NCBI GenBank assembly: GCA_030685235.1
Contig: MU839178.1
Location: 105,231-169,230, forward strand
Direction: 5' to 3'
Length of the DNA: 64,000 bases
Origin: Copromyces sp. CBS 386.78
Lineage: Eukaryota; Ascomycota; Sordariomycetes; Sordariales; Sordariaceae
Shown: piece by piece, positions 14,101 to 24,284 of the stretch
Numbering within the stretch: position 1 is the stretch's first letter
Layout: the number at the start of each line of letters is the position of its first letter
Notes under the pieces: model-generated
The model's input: the letters and a program-made list of their open reading frames with translations, nothing else
The model's database searches: none
Told to the model about the DNA's origin: nothing
Translations under genes and position numbers: made by a program

Positions 14101-14464
14101 AAGAAGTTTAACTTACACCCTCGACCCTCTAGGCCGTCTTGTCCTAGGTCCAGTCTTGAAGATGCACTCTCGTTTAGAAGCCAAGCATCTGCACCAACAC
14201 ACGATGAAATCTCAGCAGTTAGCGGCCCGATCGAGCTAAAAAAAAGACATTGGGAACCAGTCTAAAGAAAATAAGAAGATTGGCAGCCATGCGAGATAGC
14301 ATGAAGTTATAAAATCAAACCAACCTTTTACATATCCCCGCCTGACTGTTCCCCTGACACTTAACCTTGGCAAACCTGCAAGCCTCACAAGCGTTAGCGA
14401 CACGAGGCCGAAGCGGCGCCCCCGGAGCCTTTTCTTTTTGTTGCTGTTTCTGTGGTTGTTCCAT
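11124..14464 (-). CDS. Zn(II)2Cys6 fungal transcription factor, six exons
   Basis: My model joins 14464-14325, 14188-14117, 13962-13087, 13002-12814, 12750-12461 and 12376-11124, giving exactly 940 codons (939 residues). The Zn2Cys6 binuclear cluster is C26, C29, C36, C45, C48 and C55 (spacing 2-6-8-2-6), followed by a basic Arg-rich linker. The first intron cuts the cluster between Cys45 and Cys48, and its donor is the unusual GTTGGT. Restoring the cluster in frame across this junction is the main proof of the splice. The middle region (about 130-600) is predominantly helical and resembles the regulatory region of this class. The C-terminal part has His/Gln runs, a GNGG-rich stretch and a Met-Asn repeat. 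The protein should be a nuclear DNA-binding regulator; its target genes are not evident. An upstream in-frame ATG at 14596 is rejected because that region looks like a leader intron ending in TTTCAG. Confidence 0.85.
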
Positions 14465-15269
14465 GCTTCCTTTTCCGTTTGGGTGTGGAAGAATTGAGAG
14501 ATAGTTCTTGTCTGAAACAAGCAACAATCGAGTCAAGTTCCTCGATGGTGCGGGCTTGGAGGTTACCAGTTGGTCAGGTCGGGTCGGGTGGGCCAAATGA
14601 GTTATCTTGTTGGTAGAAGGGGCGTGCTAACTTCCGAAGACTCGCGGCGTTTAAGTGAGCTTTTGCGTGTGTTAATTGTCTCGTGCTATGGTTGCCGATG
14701 ACATGGGACCAGTTGAGAATCAAATTCGTGCGTGTGCTCCGTGGTATGTCGCAATGTGCCGAGCGAGTCCGAGGAATATGGGTCCGGTGGATGTGGAGGA
14801 TTGTGGAGGAGGATGGAGAAAAAGGAGGAGACAGGCAGAACCCGGCTTCTGTTGGCTCCGAAGAGGCACGGAGGTTAAATGTGGAGATGAAGATTGGTGG
14901 GGAGAATAATCGACCATTGAGATTTTAGTGATCATCGTGAGCGACGAGCTGTTCTAGCCTTTTCAGTATTTTCCGGACCCCTCTGTCATTCAGTCTGTCG
15001 GTCATCGGACCCCCCCGTCAAAACCCCTGGGAGACCCCTTTTTTCAGCCTCTCCACGTCAACAACTTAGCTCCCGCCTTGGCATATGGCACCGCCCTGAT
15101 CATCAGTGGAGTCAACACAGCCCTACAGGGCGGTGGTGGTGTCATCATTCTGATTCAATATGTTATTAACATCAACGAATGCGCTTATCCGGGTCCCAAG
15201 GGGTGTTTCACTAAATATTAACGAATAAAAGGCATGTCGCCATCGGCTTTGTACGGCGGTGAGCTCAAC

Positions 15270-15277
15270 TATATAAG
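15270..15277 (+). promoter_or_regulatory. Consensus TATA box without an assigned gene
   Basis: TATATAAG is a near-perfect TATA box. The 60 bases after it are A/C-rich (ACACAACACCCACTACAC), like many Neurospora transcription starts. It points into the 3' end of the minus-strand serine-rich gene, so any transcript would be antisense to that gene. Confidence 0.3.
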
Positions 15278-15409
15278 AGCCGTCCACTCGCCTAGCCCGG
15301 TTGTACACAACACCCACTACACTACATAACACTACACCTCCCCGCCCCGGATGTGCCATTATAAGTAGCTTAAGTCCGGAAGCTCATTCTTGTCGCTTCT
15401 CCCGTCGCC

Positions 15410-15493
15410 ATGTCCGCCAAACCATTGGGTATCCTTTCCGACACGTCTGACCATCATAAAGCATCCTCGCAAGAACCACCCTGGCGAGGATAA
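15410..15493 (+). CDS. Possible 27-residue short frame behind a TATA box
   Basis: The ATG sits in a good context (GTCGCCATGTCC), about 135 bases after the TATATAAG box, and opens a 27-codon frame closed by TAA. The peptide starts MSAKPLGILS and has no recognisable motif. It may be a real small protein, the first exon of a longer spliced one (GGTATCC could act as a donor), or chance. Without expression or conservation data I rate it weakly. Confidence 0.15.
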   Translation: MSAKPLGILSDTSDHHKASSQEPPWRG

Positions 15494-15554
15494 AAGAGAA
15501 AAGGAAGAAAACGCCCGAAATGGATGGCCATTGAAGTCATCGTGCCAAAACCAC

Positions 15555-17765
15555 TCAACAAGCCGCCTCCTCGGCACACCTCACCAGCTCGCAAAGCGTC
15601 CTCAACAAGAACGGATCCAGCGCCACCGTCTCCTTCGGCGAAAGCGCTTCGCCCTCCACCATACCCTCTCCAGTAGTGAGCTTCAGCGTCGTAACCAAAC
15701 GGGCGATGCACCTCGCCAAACCGGCATGGATATCCCTTAGCATGGTCAAGTCGCCACCGGCGCCACCATTGCTACCGCCGCTGCTGCTGGTCGACATCTT
15801 TGGCGCACCACCTCCTTTTTCGTTGTCTCTTGTAAAGGGACGGCCGAAGCCGCCGTCTCTGGGAGAGTAGAGCGCGCCGGAGGACAAGTTCGTAGCTGCT
15901 TCGTCGTTCATGCCGAGGATGCTCTCTGCTTTTCTGGGGATCCGGCGCACGTTATTATCGTCTGAGCGGCGCGTCGAGCTGGACGGGTTGCGCTGGACGC
16001 TACTGGTTTCTTTGGGAGCATGAGATGATGCGCCGGGTTGGGGAGGGCAGAGGGTGCCAATGTAGTTGTAGGCGATTAGGTGCGCGTAGAGGGCGTCGCA
16101 GAGGCGGTCGGTACCGGTGGGGAAGATGTTCTTGATGGGCGCCCAGTCTGGGATACCAGATGATTTGCTTGCTTTCGGCTCGGGGGAGGTGTTGCTGGTC
16201 TCGTCTTGGGCATAACTTGCAAATCTCTTGTTGGCGCGCCGGCTTTGCATTAGGTTGGGGAGGTTCCAGCGCTTGCGCGATTTGGTGCTGAGATTGGAAA
16301 AGGTGAAGACCGACTCGTTGTCTTCGTCGTCGATACTGTTGGTGGGCCTTCTGACCTGGTGTTTGAGCTTCCTCGAATACGTCCGTATCGTCTCGATGGA
16401 CAGGCTGGAGGTGAGCAGCGTGGTTTCCGGAAAACACGAGGTCGAGATGCGCAGAGTGTTTAGCACATCCGCGGGCAAAGGAACGCCGGCCACGGGACTA
16501 TTGGGAACGAAGCTAGGCGCACGAACGCGACCGACCGCTGGCTCCGTATGCGATCGAAGCCACCCTTGAAGGTGTCCAGTCGACGTCTTCACGCTCAGCT
16601 TCGAGCGTAGATCTGAGACGCTGTCTCCCGCCGGCTGTTGATCTCTCACACTTTCCTGCCTGGCTACACCAGCCTCCGTAAGCACCGTCTCAGAGTGAGG
16701 AACTTTCTTCTTCATATATAGCTCAAGCGACGGCCTTTTAGAGGCATCGATGATCGTCCTGCCTCCGGGTGTCGAAAGCACTGGCAACGTCGGGGATGGA
16801 AGCAGCGTTATGCCCCTAGTTTGAACATTGCCGAGCTGAGAACCATCCGCGTCGCTGGCGGGGCCTTCCTGTTGGCAGAATGCGGGTAGCGCTGGCGGTT
16901 TTTGAAGCTGAAGCCTTCTGAGTGATGACTTCCTCTTGGGTACGACTGGCGGATGTATGTCGATAATGCGTGGCTTCCCTATACTACAAGACTGCCCCGA
17001 AGATGTGCGCGGACGATCACCATTGTCGGTCAAGTGAATCGGCAGTGCCATCGGCATCCCGTTCGGGAACGGCGTCCTCGGAGAAGTTGGAGAGGACGGT
17101 GCAGTCTTGGCGAGAACTGTGTCGTTGAATCCCAGGGCTGTTTGCGGCCGAGGGGGAACATAACGGTCGTTAACCATATCGGGTTCTTCTGATCCAGGCA
17201 TCAGGTCTGGCTCATCATCAAACCACGTTCCTTGGCGGTTTGCAGTCGGTTTCGACGAAGTGGAAGAGGGGGAGTGGGGCTTGCTAGAGAACGGCGAAGA
17301 GCTGCGACCGGAAATCGAGGTGGTAGTTGTGACCACTGATTGCTGGCGGGTTCTGATCGAAGGTGGCATTATCTCCACAGATGAATCACTGGAGGTATCA
17401 GAAGAGTCGTCCGCGGCCCCAAATTGCTCATGGTACCTCGGCATGCCTGCCGCCAATCTGCGCTCCGTGCCCTCGTGAAGGGAGTGAAGGGAGTGTCGGG
17501 CACTCTGAGGGGTCACAGATTTGAAATGGGATGAAGTACAGGAGGAGGTTCGGCGGTGATGGCTTGGTGCCTGCCTTTGGTTTGTCATTTGGTCTGATGT
17601 TCGATATGGATAGCCCTCATCCACAGGGGCCGCTGCTGCAAGACCTTGGCATGGGTAACCGGCGGTCATAGACTGGTTGTTGAAGAATACCTCGGATTCC
17701 TCCAAGCTCTGGACGAGGAGCTCGGGGAAGTTGAAGCCTTTGAACTGAGTCTCAATCTCCTCCAT
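15555..17765 (-). CDS. Unrecognised Ser/Pro-rich fungal protein
   Basis: Uninterrupted frame of 736 residues from the ATG at 17765, which has a good context (ATCAAAATGGAG). The frame stays open upstream to about 17864 but with no ATG, so that part is leader or the end of an earlier exon. The protein is mostly low-complexity, rich in Ser, Thr and Pro with several SSP/SP sites, and has acidic patches such as DDEPDLMPGSEEPD. Two parts look folded: a stretch with basic helices (RKLKHQVRR, SRKRWNLPNL) and a C-terminal segment of about 200 residues. The latter begins near PIKNIFPTGTDRLCDALYAH and ends LLRTLCELVRCAEEAAC. There is no signal peptide or membrane segment. I do not recognise the family, and a regulatory or scaffold protein would be a guess. 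Confidence 0.75.
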   Translation of the reverse strand: MEEIETQFKGFNFPELLVQSLEESEVFFNNQSMTAGYPCQGLAAAAPVDEGYPYRTSDQMTNQRQAPSHHRRTSSCTSSHFKSVTPQSARHSLHSLHEGTERRLAAGMPRYHEQFGAADDSSDTSSDSSVEIMPPSIRTRQQSVVTTTTSISGRSSSPFSSKPHSPSSTSSKPTANRQGTWFDDEPDLMPGSEEPDMVNDRYVPPRPQTALGFNDTVLAKTAPSSPTSPRTPFPNGMPMALPIHLTDNGDRPRTSSGQSCSIGKPRIIDIHPPVVPKRKSSLRRLQLQKPPALPAFCQQEGPASDADGSQLGNVQTRGITLLPSPTLPVLSTPGGRTIIDASKRPSLELYMKKKVPHSETVLTEAGVARQESVRDQQPAGDSVSDLRSKLSVKTSTGHLQGWLRSHTEPAVGRVRAPSFVPNSPVAGVPLPADVLNTLRISTSCFPETTLLTSSLSIETIRTYSRKLKHQVRRPTNSIDDEDNESVFTFSNLSTKSRKRWNLPNLMQSRRANKRFASYAQDETSNTSPEPKASKSSGIPDWAPIKNIFPTGTDRLCDALYAHLIAYNYIGTLCPPQPGASSHAPKETSSVQRNPSSSTRRSDDNNVRRIPRKAESILGMNDEAATNLSSGALYSPRDGGFGRPFTRDNEKGGGAPKMSTSSSGGSNGGAGGDLTMLRDIHAGLARCIARLVTTLKLTTGEGMVEGEALSPKETVALDPFLLRTLCELVRCAEEAAC

Positions 17766-20155
17766 TTTGATTGCTGGGCCGGGGAAGGAACTCGAAATAG
17801 GTTTGGTGGCGGACTTTTCTGACGACACCGGACGAAAAGAACCTTGAAAGGGACCGGACGTCAACCGGGGCTGGTCAACGTGTGAAGGGAAGAGGCAGAA
17901 AGCTAAGCTGCCACTTCAAGCCGCCAACTTGTCGATGCAGGAGGCAGGTCGCAGGAAGGACGCAGGACGGCCAACTCGTTGGTCAAGTCAGATGGTCGTT
18001 GGGGTTAAGAGAAGTGGTCATGGATCCCTGCGCTGATCGCCTGTTGATAGAGGCCGGGGCATATCCCTGCCACGGCGAAGGGAGCTTGCCTCGTACAAGA
18101 GCGCGTACGGTGTTGGACGGAATGGACACTCCGTGGAAGTGAATGGATTAGTGTGACGGTGAAACCGGGTTCTAACAGAAATGCCGAAACACCAAGTCTG
18201 CCGTGTAATGTTTTGGAACAGTCGTTCCAATCCCGCCCTGTAACAGCGAAACAAGCTAGACAGTGGCCTACCAGAGACAGTTAGAAAGTGAGTGGTTAAG
18301 GAGGGTCAGAGTGAGCAGTCGCGGACCAAGCGGATATCACGCTATAAGGCGGTCGCTTTTCCTTTGGGGAAGACGGCGACTGACAAACGTCATGCGGAAA
18401 GAATGTTTGGGTAGCGAGCAGCATGGGTCATGACCGTGGACTTACACTATATAACGTTATGTTTTGTGTGGTGATACGCGGCGCTGTCAAAACAGTCGAG
18501 CCGACAGGACGTAGAATAGCAGACCAGGTGAGACACTGGATGGAATGGCGCCCTTGGATCCCAACACGCGAGGGATCGAGAAGGTCTCTTAGAGCCGAGA
18601 CAGTGATATAGATGACGGAGACACCGAGTGCTCCGTGAGAGCGTGGACACGAGATTGCTGTTATATGGAACTTTGATGGAGGAGCTGTTGCCGCCTTACG
18701 GCCATTTCAGACATAAACAAGAAACGTTCCCTTTGCGTCGTGGCTTGTCTTGTCCGCAGCGACATATCGAGGCCACAGCAAGCTGGGCAGGAAAAAGAAA
18801 GGAAATAGGCGTAGCTAGGCGTACTGTGAAGGTTGAGTGGCACGAACCGGCATCTAGCGCACCTCGACGAACTCTTACGCGAGTTGCCTTCCACTTGGCC
18901 GTCGGCGGCAGACATGAAAAGTTCTCAATCACGGACGGATAGACACAGATACCGCGTCTTGGGTACCCGCCGGTTCAACCAAAGCTAGCCATATCGCCCC
19001 GGCATAGGTGTCGCTGAGGGAGATTTCAGGATGAAGCCGCCATTTCCTGACCATTATTTCGTGTTCACCGTGACATGGTGGCATGTTGTTGGTTCTTATC
19101 CTGTCCAGATGTCTTGAATCCTCCAGAGTCGACGTTGAGTGGATGTGCGTCAGTCAACAGAAGTCGGGTATTTTCCTGTTTGCGGGCATCGACCAATGGA
19201 GAAAGGATGGCCAAGAAAAAAGAAATGTTGGGAGCGGAGAGAGGGGAAACTGAAGGGTCTGGAGTGAAAAAAGCAAGAGGGTTGAGCAATTGGTTGATTG
19301 CCCATTGTAGCTCAAGGACGGACAACAGCGAGACCTGCGCGCATGGGGAGAAAAAGACAAGGGAGAAACAATGGGATCTCGTGATGGATGGGATATTTAT
19401 TGCGGCTGAGAAAGGTGAAGGTAGGATACCGGTAGATAGAGTAGGTTTGATGCACAAGTGTGTAGAACAGGGTAGGTAAACGAAAAGGCAGGGTGACAAC
19501 CCGAACAGACAGCGGATGATGGACGGAGGAGATGGACGATGGCAGGGGTGAGTTTTGCGGAGCTTGAAAAAAGTCGCATCGGGGTCCAAGCTCCTCCTGC
19601 TTGGGCCCGTTCTTGCTCCGATGCTTGGCGGTCTTGGCATTCTCAACTCCAGCAACGTGCATACCATACGCCGTCATTACAAGAATTAAAATTTCATGAG
19701 AATCTCGCAAGGTCTTGACGACAACACCATTAGCCCTTGAAAACGACATCCGAAACTTCAAGCATATCTTTTCTTTTCCAAGACCTGCAGGATCATTCTA
19801 AAGCCCTTCGGAACACCTTACATCAGATCAACCCAGCCAACATCCTCGTTTTGGAGTCCGGATCTGTTCCACCGGCGTGAGGACGGTAACATCAAATTTT
19901 GTCTTGTACCAATCCCTATTCACTAAAGAAAGACGGAAGAGGAAACACACCTTTCATCAACCTGCATTTCCGTCAGGCTTCACAGCACATCTCTGCACTT
20001 CCAGCAAAGGTCACGCGTCTGCCACGCCTGTCGCATTCCGCGGCTGCTTCCAGAAAATCCTAAAAGAGTCAGTCGGAAAAGTCTAGATCGGCAGAGAACG
20101 GAAGAGGAGAGAAGGAGGAAAGATAGGCAAGCCACATTATCAAAAAAGAAAGAAG
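17766..20155. other. Divergent intergenic region, 2.4 kb
   Basis: It separates the minus-strand serine-rich gene from the plus-strand Ipi3 gene. On the minus strand 19.0-19.6 kb is pyrimidine-rich and opens a 200-residue frame of Ser/Pro/Leu-rich, motif-free sequence, better read as leader than as a protein. No RNA gene or repeat was seen. Confidence 0.4.
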
Positions 20156-21474
20156 ATGTTGTCAGAAGAATTCGTCTCAGCCATCTGCGGCCATCCTCTG
20201 AGCTCCAACACGTCCATCGCCAAGGACGTGGGCATCTACGGCCACACTCTGAGCCCTACCTACTCTGTCAAATACAACTTTAAGAAGAGCTCGGCGCCGG
20301 TAAACTGCGTTGCCGTCAGCGACACACATGTCTACGCTGCTCAGGAGAACAAAGCCTATGTCCACGTTTACTCGAGGATACGCGGGGACCAGGAGGCCTT
20401 TGTGGCTTTCCCTGAGAGGATCCGGTGCTTGACTTTGGCTGGTGACGTCCTGGTTTTGGGCACGGCAGAAGGTCGGCTCATGCTTTGGGAGGTAAGCAGT
20501 TTACTACTAAAAGTGTTGTTGAGACACTCACTTGCGCCCCTTTCCAGACACTAACATAATCCCTTGCCTACCAGACCTCAACCGGCCGCCTAATTTCCAC
20601 CCCAGCGCGCCACGTCCAAGCAGTCACCGTCGTAGTCTCCACGCCCTTCCACGTCCTCACAGGATCCGACGACTCAGACATCCACGTGTGGTCCCTCTCC
20701 TCCCTTCTGGAACTCACGCCCTCATCTGCCGAACACGAGCCCGAGCGCAGTCTCTCCAACCACCGCGCCGCCATCACCGCCCTCTCCGTCAACGCCTCCG
20801 TCTCCTACGACACCAACCTTGCCGTCTCGGCATCCAAGGACAAGTCTTGCATCGTCTGGAACTACCAAACCGGCGACGCCTTGCGCACCTTGCTCTTCCC
20901 CAGTTTCCCGCTATGCATGTCTCTCGACCCGGCCGCACGCGCCATCATCGTCGGGTGCGAGGACTCGTCGCTTTACATGGCTGAGTTCTTCAAGGGCGGC
21001 GACGGCAAGGCCCTTTTGGGCGCTCAGTCCGAGGACTCCGCAACGGTCATGCAGATTTCTTCACCCTTCGGGTCTACTCAGCCTGGTGCTGGGCCAGCTT
21101 CTTGCTTGGCGTTTAGCTACGACGGCACGACGCTCTTGACGGGCCACCCAAAGGGGCAGATCATGAAGTGGGATGTGGTGGATAACAAGGCGCCGGTGGA
21201 GTTGACGAACCTTAACGCTGCGGTGACGAACTTGGTGTTTGTCTCGCCGTTTGCGAAGAACAAGGTCGAGGCGACCAAGACGTCGACGATTGTCAAGCCG
21301 AACCAGGTGGAACGCGCTTATACGGTTACGACGCAGCTTGAGGCGGATTTGAGGAGCCAGACGCGGGTTGATGAGTTGGTCAACTCGACGGGTTTTAGTC
21401 AACAAGCTTTGGAGAACGCCATTGCGGAATTCCAGCAGGCCTTGGCGGAGAAGGATGTTGAGAAGAAGGAATGA
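20156..21474 (+). CDS. ipi3: Ipi3/Crb3-type WD40 protein of the Rix1 ribosome-assembly complex
   Basis: Two exons, 20156-20491 and 20575-21474, give 411 residues. The 83-base intron has GTAAGC and CTACCAG ends, and joins ...LMLWE to TSTGRLIS in frame. The protein shows WD-type blades (AEGRLMLWE, SDDSDIHVWSLSS, SASKDKSCIVWNYQ, GHPKGQIMKWDV). It ends in a short helical, acidic tail (ALENAIAEFQQALAEKD). In yeast, Ipi3 works with Rix1 and Ipi1 in the nucleolus and nucleoplasm to process ITS2 and release 60S precursors; it is essential. Assignment rests on the N-terminal block (SEEFVSAICGHPLSSNTSI) and blade spacing as I remember them for this family. The gene symbol is the family name, not a verified locus name. 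The stop lies 487 bases from the stop of the next, opposing gene. Confidence 0.8.
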
Positions 21475-21961
21475 ATGGTGTTTGGAAGTGGATCAGTTGA
21501 GGAAGAAAATCTCTCCGAGTCAAGACATCAGCACGAAGAGAGACATCAAAACACGTTGAAAATAATTTCAACGTGCATGGCTGATCGAGATCGTTTCCTG
21601 AACACGGTCTGGCTACGGTCAACTCATTGGGGGAAAGGAGAACTTGACATGGTCAAGGTGAGTTCGCCATGCCCGTACATAGATAACTAAAACATTCTGT
21701 ATATGTCGCAGATACCCCTGATATAGATATTCAAATCAAAAGGCGCCGACTGTTATACCAATCCAGTCACACAAACGAGGAACCACTATTACAATTCTGC
21801 AGGGAATCAGTGACTCTAGAAGATGAGTCTATATTATGACGCCTTACCTTTCATCTAAGGGCAATCAACATTCACCTTCCACATGCCTTCCACCAAAACG
21901 TCACTTTTAACAAATATAAACAGTCCTCATGATGAAACGCGCAGGTCTCACCGGGAATAAG
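21475..21961. other. Convergent intergenic region
   Basis: Tail-to-tail spacer between the Ipi3 gene (+) and the membrane-protein gene (-). It is AT-richer than its surroundings, as expected for two 3' untranslated regions. Nothing else was seen. Confidence 0.5.
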
Positions 21962-23337
21962 TCACATGCCACCATAGTCACCACCACCACCAGCCTGTCC
22001 CTTCTCAGCCCAATTAGTATCCGAAGGAGCATAACCTCTTACTCCTTCCGTGTCACTTGCGCTTGGCCACACATCAATCACATTACCGTTCCCAGACCCG
22101 TTCCCATTCCCATAGCCAACACCGCCATCTCCTCCACCCGCAACAGGATACACCCCCTGCCCCAACCCTCCCGTCCTCCGCCGTGGTCGTTGCGACACTT
22201 CACCAGCCATCATGCCCATCCCATTCCCATCAGCGGCTCCCTCCTCCCCCAAAAACACTCTCTCCCCCTCCCCCACCACGACCCGCCCATTAACCCTAAA
22301 CATCTTCGCATTTGCATTACTTAACGCCAACAATCCCGCCGTAGCCAGCAACAAGACCATCATGATCATGGCCCCCACCTGCGTCATGTTCCCACTAAAA
22401 GCAGCGACCATGTACACCAGCAGCTTTGCCGTCGCTTCGAGGTATCCCTCCACATGGGTCTTTGAACGAAGCCAGGCGGTGGCGGTTATGGCGTAGAGAT
22501 CTTCCGAGAGGCCGCGGAGGCGGATGGAGCACGGGTGGCTGTCGCCGGAGAGGGAGATGAGGAGGGAGGTTATGGGGTTGGGGTTGGGTTTGCGATGATC
22601 TTGTGGGGATGATGAGGAGGAGGGGAAGGGGAATGGTGGAGAAGGAAGGGGACGCGGTTTGGAGCGTTGTTTGATTATGTAGATGTTGAGGATGCGGGAG
22701 AGCATGAGGGCTAGGAGGGAGGCTAGGGTCCACCCTATTTTGATGGGTGTAAGTATACGGTCTGGGTTGCCGGTTACAGGACAAACGAAGACTTACAATC
22801 CTGAAACAGAATAACCAGCACGATAGCCGCTATCGTCAACAGCGGACTGATCAGATATAAAACATGCGACAACCACCCCAGATCCGGCAAGCCATCCACC
22901 GCCCACACCGTGGCATGCAAGCCGCTCTCCGACCTCCTTATGCGCAACCGCTGTCTGATAACGGAGGTAGTGCCCACGTCCAAAGTGACCGTTTGTCCTG
23001 GGCGAGCAATCTTTTGGAGGTACAGTATCGTGGCAGCATTATTGATGCGGAAGGTCGTCTGTCTCGGATCCCCATTTTGCCCGCTGCCATGTCGTCTCGG
23101 CCCGGTGCTGGCATCAACCACGGCGGTAGCGCTGGATGCGGACCACTTGGTGAGTTCATCGGCAGCTTGCTGGTAATGCAGACCTGGAGCGAGGAGAAGG
23201 CTATCGAGCCAGCTGGAGCCGCCGGTGATGGCGGTGCGTTGGGCAACAGTGCTGAGGTCGGCAAGGGCCAGGAGACCGCCGGCGGAGAGCGAGACGCCGG
23301 GGATGGGGTGGGTGGTCCACTCCGGGAAGGAGACCAT
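21962..23337 (-). CDS. Multi-pass membrane protein of unknown function
   Basis: Two exons, 23337-22797 and 22734-21962, give exactly 438 codons (437 residues). The 62-base intron has GTAAGT and AAATAG ends and joins ILFQD to WWTLASLLALML. About 185 extramembrane residues come first, starting MVSFPEWTTHPIPGVSLSAG. They are followed by hydrophobic segments near 160-180 (YLISPLLTIAAIVLVILF), 185-200, and a pair near 280-325 (KLLVYMVAAFSG, AMIMMVLLLATAGLLAL). The tail is Gly/Asn-rich and ends in GGGGDYGGM. There is no cleavable signal peptide, so the N-terminal part may face either side. I believe this matches a conserved but uncharacterised ascomycete family. No catalytic motif is visible. An additional upstream exon cannot be excluded. 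Confidence 0.72.
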
Positions 23338-24284
23338 GGTCGTGTGCGGATCCGGAGATATGTACCGAGGTCTGGATCGGGGATCCCGGCTGTGATGGTT
23401 TACTCCACCGAACTTGTCTCCGCTGTTGATTAGGGCTGTCTATGTGGTTGAAAGGCAATGGAGTCTCGAAAAGGTGTCGACCTAGGCTCCCGAGTGACTT
23501 GAAACCGAGCAGTCACTCCTTGACTCGAGAAGGAAGCCGTACCCCCGTGATGAAATGTTGCACGCAGGGGAAGGGGCGATAAAGGAACAGAAATACCGTC
23601 CCGAACTGTGAGACTTCACCGTGGTACATTAGAGCAAAAAGCCCCAAAACTGCCTACCTAGCAAACCCTGCCCCAAGGCAGCCTATGAGGTGAAGAAGCG
23701 CCATCTTGGAGGCTTCGTTGGATGTTCAGCTGGATGCCCACCCTTGTCCCTTTCGCAGAAACCCACATGATGGCAGAGATAGCCCTTGGTGTAACGGTAC
23801 GAGTACCTGTGGGCGTTTTCTCACAAGTCCGAGAGGAACGTTGGAAATTGCAAAGCTCACATTGTCAGTGAGTCTTGTGATGAAGCGAAACATTCACACC
23901 CTCTTTTTCTTTAAGAAGACACTCAGGGAAAAGTGGACCCATAATCTACGGTGGGCCCAAGCTCCAAGCTCCCCGCCATGGATGCTTCGTCCAGCACCTG
24001 ACCTGGGCTGTGCCCACCGTGCCATGCGGGGGAGGCCCCACTGAACAAGGGGCGGGAGCCGGCCAACGACAAGACGGCCATTTTAGAATCGTCACTCTTC
24101 AATCTTGTCTCGAAAAAAAGCCGATTGACGGCATCACAGCAGTGCCAGACCACGCCATTATGGACAACACATGCTGATGTGAACTGACCTCAAGATATAC
24201 CAGTAGATCATCCAAATTGCCGTCCTTGACGTTGCAACTTCCGAACCTCCTCCTCCGCCTCTCCTCCTGAGCTCTAGCCTCGCA
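23338..24284. other. Divergent promoter region
   Basis: Shared upstream region of the membrane-protein gene (-) and the mitochondrial protein gene (+). A stretch near 23782 (CCCTTGGTGTAACGGTA) resembles the 5' arm of a tRNA, but the T-arm and anticodon stem are missing. No other feature was found. Confidence 0.4.

Larger units (their letters stand above)
14465..15554. other. Upstream region of the Zn2Cys6 gene and tail of the next gene
   Basis: This holds the leader and promoter of the minus-strand transcription factor. At its right end it also holds the 3' untranslated part of the serine-rich minus-strand gene. A probable leader intron (minus strand) ends just upstream of the start codon, at about 14511. 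Inside it, on the plus strand, sit an isolated TATA box and a short frame, listed separately. Confidence 0.45.

Noticed and set aside
14465..14596. N-terminal extension of the Zn2Cys6 protein to an ATG at 14596
   Set aside because: The segment looks like a leader intron ending TTTGTTTCAG, and the ATG at 14464 places the zinc cluster near the N-terminus as usual.
19065..19667. Minus-strand 200-codon Ser/Pro/Leu-rich frame
   Set aside because: Pyrimidine-rich leader DNA gives such frames; no motif, and it lies in the likely leader of the gene at 15555-17765.
23782..23850. CCCTTGGTGTAACGGTA resembling a tRNA A box
   Set aside because: No B box or T-arm follows at the required distance.
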